In this document: positions 41,866 through 49,141 of the stretch, piece after piece
Position numbering within the stretch: position 1 is the first letter of the stretch
Layout of the letters: every line of letters begins with the position of its first letter
Assembly (NCBI GenBank): GCA_035277525.1
Contig: DATEKH010000106.1
Coordinates: 8,143 to 72,142 of the forward strand
Direction: 5' to 3'
DNA: 64,000 nt
Origin: CAIKMD01 sp035277525
Lineage (GTDB): Bacteria > Pseudomonadota > Alphaproteobacteria > ATCC43930 > CGMCC-115725
Made by a program: the position numbers and the translations under genes
Notes under the pieces: generated by a model
The model's input: only the letters and a program-made list of their open reading frames with translations
Told to the model about the DNA's origin: nothing
Databases searched by the model: none

Positions 41866-44463
41866 ATGATTTCGAAGGCTGTCTCGCGCGCTCGCGGCAG
41901 AAAAGGGGATGGCCGGATGCGATGGCGGAACGCGATTTCTGATTTAGCTGGCCTTGTCGGCGGGGGGGCCGGCTTCCCTTTGCGCTTCGCTGCGCAACCC
42001 CGTCCGCTCCGACCCGGGACCCTTCTCGCGCAGTCGTCGAACCGGGAGACGTCGAAGAAGTCGCCGAGCGCAGACCACATCGCTTCCCAGATCGACTCGG
42101 CACCGCGCTTGCGCGGTCGCCTGCTGCGAAAATATGTCGTCCTCTTCGTCGCGATGGTTTGTGTCGTCCTCCTCGTCAACGGCCTGCTCGAGATCTGGTT
42201 CTCGTACCAGGATCACCAGAGCTCGCTGATCCGCATCCAGCAGGAACAGGCGGAAGCCGCGGCAGCCAAGCTTGGCCATTTCGTCGACGAGATCGAAAAT
42301 CAGGTCGGCTGGACGACGCAATTGTCGTGGACGACGGACAGTCTGGAGCAACACCGTTTCGACGCGCTCCGCCTGCTCCGGCAGGTTCCGGCGATCACCG
42401 AATTAGCCTCGCTCGACGCGACCGGCAGAGAGCGGCTGCGCGTGTCGCGCATCGCCATGGACGTGATCGGCAGCAACCTCGATTTCTCGAAATCGCCGGC
42501 CTTTACCGAAGCCGTCGCTCACAAGGTCTATTACGGTCCAGTCTATTTCCGCCACGGGTCCGAGCCTTATATGACCTTGGCGCTCGCCGGCAACCGTCGC
42601 GAGAGCGGGGTCACCGTCGCCGAGGTCAACCTCAAACTCATCTGGGATGTCGTATCCCATATCGAGGTCGGCAAGCATGGCGTTGCCTATGTCGTCGACC
42701 CACGAGGCAGGCTCATCGCACATCCCGATATCAGCCTCGTGCTGCGAAATACCGACATGTCGGGGCTGGCGCAAGTCCGCGCGGCGCGCAATGCGGCGGC
42801 CACTGGCGGCGCCGATCCGGTGCGGATCGCCGATGACATCCATGGCCACAAGGTGCTGACGAGCTATGCCGTCGCCACCCCCATGGATTGGCTCGTCTTC
42901 GTCGAACTGCCCGTCGGCGAAGCTTATGGTCCGCTCTACGCGTCCATCCTGCGCTCGAGCCTCTTGCTGCTCGCGGCGCTGGTTCTCGCCGGCCTTACTG
43001 GGTTCGTCCTCGCGCGCAGAATGGTCGGTCCGATCCTCGCCTTGCGCGCCGGCGCCTTGCGCATCGGCAGCGGCGACTTTGCGCAGCGCATTTCGATCAA
43101 AACCGGCGATGAGCTCGAAGTGCTCGCCGACCAGTTCAACGACATGGGCAGCCGATTGCAGCAATCCTACGCCGACCTCGAAAAGAAGGTGGAACTGCGG
43201 ACCCGCGAGCTCGCCCAATCGGTCGAAGAGCTCCGCGCGCTGGGCGAGGTCAGCCAAGCCGTCAACTCGACGCTCGATTTGTCGGCGGTTCTCGACGCGA
43301 TCGTCGCGAAAGCGGTCCAGCTTTCCGAGACGGAGGCCGGCGCGATCTATGTCTACGATGATCGCGGCGAGCAGTTCGCGCTCAGCGCAACTCACGGAAT
43401 GTCCGATGAGCTCATCGATGCCGCGACGCGCCACCGCGGTGAGCTCGGCGATACGATCGTCGGCCAGGCAGCCCGAACGCGCAAGTCGATTCAGATCCCG
43501 GATCTCCTCGAAACGCCGCATCTGCCGTTCCAACCCCTCATTGTTCAAGCCGGGTTTCGCGCCCTTCTCGCAGTGCCGCTGCTGCACGCAAATCGCAGTA
43601 TCGGCGCGCTGGTCGTCCGCCGCCGCAAGCCGGGTCCGTTCTCCGCGGCCGTCATCGACCTTCTTCAGACCTTCGCCGACCAATCGGCGCTCGCCATTCA
43701 CAATGCCAGGCTCTTCACGGAGATCGACGAGAAGAGCCGGCAACTCGAAACCGCAAGCCAGCACAAATCGCAATTCCTCGCCAATGTGAGTCACGAGCTC
43801 CGCACGCCGCTCAACGCCATACTCGGCTATACCGAGCTGGTTCTCGACGATATCTACGGTGAGGTGCCCGCCAAAATACGCGAGGTCTTGAGGCGCGTGC
43901 AGACGAACGGCCAGCATCTGCTGGGGCTGATCAACGATGTGCTCGATCTTTCGAAGATCGAAGCGGGACAGATGGCGCTCTCCGTATCGGCCTATTCGCT
44001 CGAGGATGTCCTTCACAGCGTCGTTGCTTCGCTCGAGCCGCTCGCAGCCGAAAAGCGGCTCAGGCTGACGCTCGACCTCGCTCCCGGGCTTCCGGTCGGT
44101 CATGGCGATGGCCGGCGCATTGCTCAAGTGCTGCTCAACCTCGTCGGCAACGCCATCAAGTTCACCGACCGGGGCGAGGTCGGCGTCGTCGCTTCCGCCG
44201 AGAACGGTTTCTTCCAAATCGCAGTGCGCGACACCGGGCCGGGAATTACCGAAGCCGAGCAGGACAAGGTGTTCGATGAGTTTCACCAGGTCGACAATTC
44301 GAGCACGAAAGCCAAGGGCGGAACCGGTCTCGGCCTCGCGATCGCGAAGCGGATCATCGAATTGCACGGCGGCAGGATTTGGCTTCGATCCAAGCTCGGC
44401 GAAGGCTCGACTTTTGGGTTCACTCTTCCGGTCATGATCGATCCCCAGATGGAGCGTCTATGA
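41866..44463 (+). CDS. Membrane sensor histidine kinase (Cache-HAMP-GAF-HisKA-HATPase)
   Basis: 865 residues from the ATG at 41866 (GGAGG four bases upstream). Membrane segments at ~90-110 and ~365-384 enclose a periplasmic Cache-like sensor. HAMP follows, GAF at ~462-620, HisKA with phospho-acceptor H643 (NVSHELRTPLNAI), and HATPase from ~745 (GRRIAQVLLNLVGNAIKF; GGTGLGLAIAKR). It senses an external ligand and phosphorylates the single-domain regulator encoded next, whose ATG overlaps its stop (ATGA). Confidence 0.9.
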   Translation: MISKAVSRARGRKGDGRMRWRNAISDLAGLVGGGAGFPLRFAAQPRPLRPGTLLAQSSNRETSKKSPSADHIASQIDSAPRLRGRLLRKYVVLFVAMVCVVLLVNGLLEIWFSYQDHQSSLIRIQQEQAEAAAAKLGHFVDEIENQVGWTTQLSWTTDSLEQHRFDALRLLRQVPAITELASLDATGRERLRVSRIAMDVIGSNLDFSKSPAFTEAVAHKVYYGPVYFRHGSEPYMTLALAGNRRESGVTVAEVNLKLIWDVVSHIEVGKHGVAYVVDPRGRLIAHPDISLVLRNTDMSGLAQVRAARNAAATGGADPVRIADDIHGHKVLTSYAVATPMDWLVFVELPVGEAYGPLYASILRSSLLLLAALVLAGLTGFVLARRMVGPILALRAGALRIGSGDFAQRISIKTGDELEVLADQFNDMGSRLQQSYADLEKKVELRTRELAQSVEELRALGEVSQAVNSTLDLSAVLDAIVAKAVQLSETEAGAIYVYDDRGEQFALSATHGMSDELIDAATRHRGELGDTIVGQAARTRKSIQIPDLLETPHLPFQPLIVQAGFRALLAVPLLHANRSIGALVVRRRKPGPFSAAVIDLLQTFADQSALAIHNARLFTEIDEKSRQLETASQHKSQFLANVSHELRTPLNAILGYTELVLDDIYGEVPAKIREVLRRVQTNGQHLLGLINDVLDLSKIEAGQMALSVSAYSLEDVLHSVVASLEPLAAEKRLRLTLDLAPGLPVGHGDGRRIAQVLLNLVGNAIKFTDRGEVGVVASAENGFFQIAVRDTGPGITEAEQDKVFDEFHQVDNSSTKAKGGTGLGLAIAKRIIELHGGRIWLRSKLGEGSTFGFTLPVMIDPQMERL

Positions 44464-44822
44464 AAAAGCGTGTGCTCGTCGTCGAAGACCATGAAGACAA
44501 TCGGCAGATCCTCCGCGATCTCTTGGGCAGCGCCGGATACGAGATGATCGAGGCGGGAAACGGCCAGGAGGCCATCGAGCGTGCCATTGAACTGCGGCCG
44601 GATTTGATTCTCATGGATATCCAGCTGCCGATCCTCGACGGCTACGAGGCCACCCGTCGCATCAAGGCCGATGCCTCTCTTCAGGCGATTCCGCTTATCG
44701 TGGTGACGTCTTACGCCTTGAGCGGCGATGAGGAAAAGGCGCGCCTCGCCGGGTGCGATGACTATGTCTCGAAGCCCTTCAGTCCGCGCGACTTGTTGGC
44801 GAAGATCAGGCGCTATATCTGA
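44460..44822 (+). CDS. Single-domain response regulator (CheY/DivK-like)
   Basis: 120 residues: acidic pocket E9-D10, phospho-acceptor D53 (LILMDIQLP), T83 and K105 (YVSKPF), with no output domain. Start at 44460 overlaps the kinase stop. It probably relays phosphate from the adjacent kinase, as DivK-type proteins do. The next gene, a cyclase response regulator, starts 18 bp later. Confidence 0.9.
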   Translation: MKKRVLVVEDHEDNRQILRDLLGSAGYEMIEAGNGQEAIERAIELRPDLILMDIQLPILDGYEATRRIKADASLQAIPLIVVTSYALSGDEEKARLAGCDDYVSKPFSPRDLLAKIRRYI

Positions 44823-44840
44823 GAGAGCCACGGCATCCCG

Positions 44841-45953
44841 ATGCACGATCCACCGCGCATATTGATCGTCGACGACAACGAGGCCAACCGCGACATCGTC
44901 AAGACGCGTCTTGCGATCAATGGATACGAATTTCTGCTGGCCGAGGACGGCGAGCAAGCCCTCGATCTTGCGCGCAGAGAGCAGCCCGATCTCATCCTCC
45001 TCGATGTCATGATGCCGAAGATCGATGGCATCGGCGTCTGCCGCGAGCTGAAAGCCGACCCCGCTCTGCCCTTCATCCCCATCATCCTGCTGACCGCCCG
45101 GTCCGATAGCCGCGACATTGTCGCGGGTCTCGAAGCCGGGGCGGACGAGTACCTCACGAAACCGGTCGACCAGATCGCCTTGGCTGCGCGCGTCAAGTCG
45201 ATGCTGCGTCTCAAGGATCTCCACGACCGCGTCACGGCGCACGCCCGCGATCTCGCGGATTGGAACCGCGCCCTGGAACAGCGCGTCGCCCATCAGCTGC
45301 GCGAGCTCGAGCGCGTCGGACAGCTCAAGCGCTTTCTCGCCCCTCAGGTCGCGGAGATGATCGTCTCGACCGGAAACGAAAAAATTCTCGAGAGCCACCG
45401 GCGTGAGATCACGGTGGTCGTTTGCGATCTCCGCGGCTTCACGGCATTTTCGGATACGGCCGAGCCCGAGGATGTGATGGCCGTGCTGCGCGAATACCAG
45501 ACGACGCTGGGGCGGCTCATCGACAAATACGAGGGGACGCTCGAGCGGTTCACGGGCGACGGGCTCCTGGTCTGGTTCAACGATCCTCTGCCTTGCGCGG
45601 ATCCGTGTGTGCGCGCCGCGCGCATGGCGATCGATATGCGGGATGCGATCGTGCCCATGACCATGAAGTGGCGCACGCTCGACCACGATCTCGGATTCGC
45701 GATCGGCATCGCACATGGCTACGCGACCCTCGGCCGAATCGGCTTCGAGCGGCGATCGGACTATGCCGCGGTCGGGATGGTGGTGAATTTGGCGGCCCGG
45801 CTTTGCGCCGAAGCAACCGACCGGCAGATTCTCGTCGACAGCAAGGTGTTCGCCGCGGTCGGCGCGCTCGCGAGTGCCGAGGCCGTCGGCGAGCTGCAAT
45901 TGAAAGGCTTCAGCCGTCCGATCAAGGCCTATAACCTGACCGCGGCACGATGA
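44841..45953 (+). CDS. Response regulator fused to class III adenylate/guanylate cyclase
   Basis: 370 residues. Receiver domain with D55 (LILLDVMMP), a helical linker (~135-180) with a coiled-coil pattern, and a class III cyclase domain from ~185. Metal-binding aspartates are D196 (VCDLRGFT) and D240 (FTGDGLLVWF). Phosphorylation by the nearby kinase should control cAMP (or cGMP) production. A Crp/Fnr regulator gene follows, suggesting a local kinase-to-cyclic-nucleotide circuit. Confidence 0.9.
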   Translation: MHDPPRILIVDDNEANRDIVKTRLAINGYEFLLAEDGEQALDLARREQPDLILLDVMMPKIDGIGVCRELKADPALPFIPIILLTARSDSRDIVAGLEAGADEYLTKPVDQIALAARVKSMLRLKDLHDRVTAHARDLADWNRALEQRVAHQLRELERVGQLKRFLAPQVAEMIVSTGNEKILESHRREITVVVCDLRGFTAFSDTAEPEDVMAVLREYQTTLGRLIDKYEGTLERFTGDGLLVWFNDPLPCADPCVRAARMAIDMRDAIVPMTMKWRTLDHDLGFAIGIAHGYATLGRIGFERRSDYAAVGMVVNLAARLCAEATDRQILVDSKVFAAVGALASAEAVGELQLKGFSRPIKAYNLTAAR

Positions 45954-46014
45954 ACCAAAGGGGGACCCTTCGGCTCGATATCGGGAGCATCTGCGGGATG
46001 AAAGGCGGCGCGGA

Positions 46015-46707
46015 ATGATAAATGATCAGAGCGCGCAAGAGGCCGTGAAATTCTTGGGCAAATGCCTTTTGTTTCGCGCGCTCGACGATCGGGCGCGGCA
46101 GGAGCTTGCGTCGCGCCTGCGCCACCGTCAGTTCAAATCGGGGGAACCGATCTTTCATGTCGGCGCCCCTGGCCAGAGCATGATGGTGATCCTCAAGGGT
46201 ACGGTGCGAGTCTCGCTGCCGGGGCCGAGCGGGAAGACCGTGATCCTCGCCGATCTGTCGCAAGGCGACATCGTCGGCGAAGTGGCACTGCTCGATGGCA
46301 AAGGTCGATCGGCCGACGCGACCGCGCTGACGAATTGCCTGGTCGCGGCGCTCGAGCGAAGAGATGTCTTGCCGTTCCTCGAGAAGCGGCCGGACGTTTG
46401 CCTGAAGCTGCTCGAGCTGATGTGCGCGCGGCTGCGAAAATCCGATGAGCGGATGTCGGAGATCGCCTTCTTCGAACTGCCGGCGCGGCTCGCGAAAGTG
46501 TTACTCGAGCGGATCGGCGAGGCCGGCGGCGGAACGCCCAGATTGTCGCTGTCGCAAAGCGAGCTTGCCGGCATGATCAATGCAAGCCGCGAAAACGTCA
46601 ATCGCTGCCTGCGCGATTGGCAACGCCGCGGCCTGGTGAGCCTCGATGAGCGCTGGATCAGCGTTCTCCAGCGTGCGGCGCTCGGTGCAATCGCCAGCCC
46701 GTTTTGA
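46015..46707 (+). CDS. Crp/Fnr-family transcriptional regulator
   Basis: 230 residues. A cyclic-nucleotide-binding beta roll (~15-130, FHVGAPGQSMMVILKG ... LSQGDIVGEVALLDG) and a C-terminal helix-turn-helix (~175-207, SQSELAGMINASRENVNRCL). No Fnr-type N-terminal cysteines, so a nucleotide ligand is plausible. It lies after the cyclase gene and just before the promoter of the peptide operon, making that operon a candidate target. Confidence 0.9.
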   Translation: MINDQSAQEAVKFLGKCLLFRALDDRARQELASRLRHRQFKSGEPIFHVGAPGQSMMVILKGTVRVSLPGPSGKTVILADLSQGDIVGEVALLDGKGRSADATALTNCLVAALERRDVLPFLEKRPDVCLKLLELMCARLRKSDERMSEIAFFELPARLAKVLLERIGEAGGGTPRLSLSQSELAGMINASRENVNRCLRDWQRRGLVSLDERWISVLQRAALGAIASPF

Positions 46708-46786
46708 ACGCGGCGATCGCGCACGGCGTTGAGCCCACTTCATGCTAATCCAGAATGCTTCGGCGCGCGATCGCTCGGAATGATTA

Positions 46787-46815
46787 TTGTTCCGCATGTT
46801 TTCGTGCGGTATAGT
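46787..46815 (+). promoter_or_regulatory. Sigma-70-like promoter before the peptide-modification operon
   Basis: TTGTTC (46787-46792), 17-base spacer, TATAGT (46810-46815), in an AT-rich gap. The spacer contains CCGCA ... TGCGG, a short inverted repeat between the two hexamers, a typical operator position. Transcription would start near 46822. Confidence 0.55.
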
Positions 46816-46876
46816 AAACGTCAAAAGCAAATGAGCCGGACTGCGGAAGCATAAAAATCACGCCGTAGAACCGTGG

Positions 46877-47854
46877 GTGGCGTTAGCGTCATATCAAGTT
46901 CGTCGGACCTGTCACCAGCGAGGGCTGGTCGTGTGGTTTCTTTTGGAATGGCCCGATCCGCCTTTGCCGATCGGCATCCCTGCTCCTGCAAGGATGCTGC
47001 GCTCGGCATGCGACGATTTTGGCCTCGCGAAGAGCAGATCCTGCGAAGAGAGCGCCATCCGCTTCGATTTCGACGCGCGCGATGGCGAAAGCCTTTCGGC
47101 GAGCACGCAGGCATCCTTCCGCGCCGATTTCCATCGCGAGCTGGCAACCCTCCGCGACTGGCTCGCGCGAGAAGCGGGTTGGTCCTCGCTGTCAAGCTTC
47201 GAGCTTTGCGTTCACATCTCGAGCGCCTTCAAGATTTCGCGCGCGCTCGTGCCCCTATGGGAAGGCCGCCCGGGCGTCATGGAGTTTCCTGCGTGGCGGG
47301 TCGCCGCCGGCAAGGCCGCGATCGTGCACGAGCTGGCGCATCTTTACCTGCCCAACGGCAACCGCTTTCTTGCGGAAGGCTTGGCAACCTTTCTGCAAGC
47401 ACAGCTCGGCGGCAACCCGGCCTTTCCGAATTTCGGGCGATCGCTGCACGCCGTCGCGCGCGACTGCTTGCTCGACATGATGTCCGCAGACAGGAACGCG
47501 CTCGACGCGGTGCAACTCGGCGAGCTCGATGCCATCCCGACGCCCAATCCCTTGGCGCTGACAGGGGCGCGCCGTCGTTATGCGAAGGAAGCGGCTTTCC
47601 AAACCGCCTGCTACGCCCTCGTCGGGTCGTTCGTCGAATTCCTGATCGAAATTGAGGGTCTCGAGCGATTCCAGCAGCTTTATGAGCGCACACCGCTCAT
47701 TCCGGGACGGCTGGCGGCCGGCTTAGCTCAACGGTGGTCCGAAATTTACGGCCGCCCGCTGGTCGCGCTCGAGACCGAGTGGAAATCAAGGCTTGTCGGA
47801 GCGTATCGCACCGACGTCGCGCGTCAATCGGCGCCGATCCCCGGGCTCGCGTGA
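46877..47854 (+). CDS. HExxH zinc metallopeptidase-like protein (gluzincin, peptidase MA-like)
   Basis: Up to 325 residues from a GTG at 46877; the first ~40 residues are doubtful and ATG 46997 is an alternative start. The zinc site is H151-E152-x-x-H155 with third ligand E167 (AIVHELAHLY ... FLAEGLATFL), the arrangement of gluzincins of peptidase MA type. No signal peptide is obvious. It is first after the promoter and 23 bp before the Cys-Gly peptide gene, so it is a candidate protease for removing that peptide's leader. This role is inference. Confidence 0.78.
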   Translation: MALASYQVRRTCHQRGLVVWFLLEWPDPPLPIGIPAPARMLRSACDDFGLAKSRSCEESAIRFDFDARDGESLSASTQASFRADFHRELATLRDWLAREAGWSSLSSFELCVHISSAFKISRALVPLWEGRPGVMEFPAWRVAAGKAAIVHELAHLYLPNGNRFLAEGLATFLQAQLGGNPAFPNFGRSLHAVARDCLLDMMSADRNALDAVQLGELDAIPTPNPLALTGARRRYAKEAAFQTACYALVGSFVEFLIEIEGLERFQQLYERTPLIPGRLAAGLAQRWSEIYGRPLVALETEWKSRLVGAYRTDVARQSAPIPGLA

Positions 47855-47877
47855 AGATTGAATGAGGAGGGACGAGA

Positions 47878-48195
47878 ATGCCGGAAATCTACCCGAAGGT
47901 CACCCGTAAGAAGCTGAAACAATCGGCCCGAAAGACCGCGGCGGGCAAAGCCCGCGTCTCGCTTCCGGGCGTCAAGACGGATGCAAAGCACGTCAACGCC
48001 ACCGACAAATGCGCCTATGAAGCCAACCGCGAGCTGGCGCGGCTGATCGATAAGGCGATGCGGACCGTGAAAAAACGCGACAAGCACGGACAGCATTTCG
48101 TCCTTGGATGGCGGCTCTATCCCAACCGCGATCACCCGCGCTGGAAGAACAAGGATGTTCACTCCTGCGGTTGCGGCTGCGGATGCGGCGCCTAG
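47878..48195 (+). CDS. Small basic peptide with C-terminal Cys-Gly repeat; candidate RiPP precursor
   Basis: 105 residues with a very strong ribosome site (GAGGAGGGA, 47864-47872). The first ~90 residues are Lys/Arg-rich and hydrophilic. The end reads HSCGCGCGCGA, placing Cys at 97, 99, 101 and 103; one more Cys is at 45. Leader-like body plus short Cys-rich core is the form of peptides modified by DUF692 (MNIO) enzymes, one of which is encoded at 49138. I do not recognise the family. It could instead be a metal-binding protein. A weak terminator follows. Confidence 0.8.
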   Translation: MPEIYPKVTRKKLKQSARKTAAGKARVSLPGVKTDAKHVNATDKCAYEANRELARLIDKAMRTVKKRDKHGQHFVLGWRLYPNRDHPRWKNKDVHSCGCGCGCGA

Positions 48196-48211
48196 CGTTC
48201 CGCTTGATCAA

Positions 48212-48245
48212 GCGCCGGCGCTAAGCTCGCTCCGGCGCGGCTTTT
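48212..48245 (+). terminator. GC-rich hairpin with short U tract after the peptide gene
   Basis: GCGCCGG (48212-48218) can pair with CCGGCGC (48232-48238), followed by GGCTTTTG. Only four T residues, so it is probably a partial terminator that lets some transcripts continue, giving more peptide than enzyme mRNA. Confidence 0.4.
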
Positions 48246-48286
48246 GTTGACGAAGCGAGCGAAACAAAGCTCGAGGAGGGATTCCG

Positions 48287-49141
48287 ATGCCAACATCGCC
48301 AACACAGGGTATTGGCGTACTGTCGAGCATTTCCTTCGGCGGAACCGCATTGGCGGCCGCCTTTCAGAAAGGGCTCGGCCGCGACGTCCCCATGAATGTG
48401 AAGGACAATCGCGGCTATGACGCCAAAGCTCTGAACGAGGCTCTGCAGGCGCTGAACAACGACGTCAAGCTGGGCTTGATCGTAACCGTGGGCGGCCTCG
48501 TGGTCGCGCAGGAAGCGGCAAAGGAGACCGGCGCGACCTTGCCTTTCATTTCTCTCGTGGGCGGCACGCCGGGCATGTTCCCGAGCCTTGGCCAGGGATA
48601 TTTTCGCGGCGGCGTGAGCCTCGAGACCTTCGCGCAAAATCCGCAGCGCGTCGCTCACCTCGCCAGTCTGGGCATCCCCGAAAACAAGATTTGCCTGCTC
48701 TCGAACCCGAACTCATACATGGCGGCCGCAGAAACCGCTGCCTGGACGTCCGCAGCGCGCGGGCCGGTGATCAAAGCGGGCGGCACCCGCAAAGGCAGCC
48801 CCAACAGCACGACCACCTACCGCACGGCCTTTGAGAAGATCGCACAAGCCGGGATGATCGGCGTCGTCGTCAGCGCCGATCCGTTTTTCAAGGAAACCAT
48901 GGACGAGCTGATCGATGTTGCGAATGAGTGGATTGGGCAGGGCAAAGGCAGGCGGATTTGCTATCCCTTGCATGACTACGAAAATCCGGCGGGCAGGTGC
49001 AAGCCCGCGCCCGGCTATACGCTGCACGGCCCAATGCTTGAAGAGGCCTATGAATCGCTCGGCCGGATGGCGGCCGCTTTTCTCGCCGGCCAGCCGATCG
49101 GCCTCGAGACGCTGGGGCTGAGCCCGCCGCGCGACCAATGA
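48287..49141 (+). CDS. PF04392-type (ABC_sub_bind-like) protein without signal peptide
   Basis: 284 residues with ribosome site GAGGAGGG seven bases before the ATG. The body follows the PF04392 pattern (VTVGGLVVAQEAAKET, LPFISLVGGTPG, then a GG-x-S-x-T segment) and resembles the secreted protein at 52838. Here the N-terminus (MPTSPTQGIGVLSSISFGG) has no signal sequence, so the protein should be cytosolic. Its stop overlaps the ATG of the MNIO gene (ATGA), tying it to peptide modification. It may bind a cofactor, substrate or the peptide itself. Confidence 0.72.
   Translation: MPTSPTQGIGVLSSISFGGTALAAAFQKGLGRDVPMNVKDNRGYDAKALNEALQALNNDVKLGLIVTVGGLVVAQEAAKETGATLPFISLVGGTPGMFPSLGQGYFRGGVSLETFAQNPQRVAHLASLGIPENKICLLSNPNSYMAAAETAAWTSAARGPVIKAGGTRKGSPNSTTTYRTAFEKIAQAGMIGVVVSADPFFKETMDELIDVANEWIGQGKGRRICYPLHDYENPAGRCKPAPGYTLHGPMLEEAYESLGRMAAAFLAGQPIGLETLGLSPPRDQ

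Noticed and set aside
42403..44367. 654-codon open frame on the minus strand
   Set aside because: It is antisense to the histidine kinase gene. Its translation is Asp/Glu/Arg-rich without family pattern, while the plus strand shows Cache, HAMP, GAF and kinase motifs.
44283..45899. 538-codon open frame on the minus strand
   Set aside because: Mirror of the response regulator and cyclase genes in GC-rich DNA; no protein-like motif.
47878..48195. Peptide considered as a ribosomal or histone-like protein because of its Lys/Arg content
   Set aside because: The Cys-Gly tail, the strong ribosome site and the coupled MNIO gene fit a modified peptide better, although a metal-binding protein is still possible.
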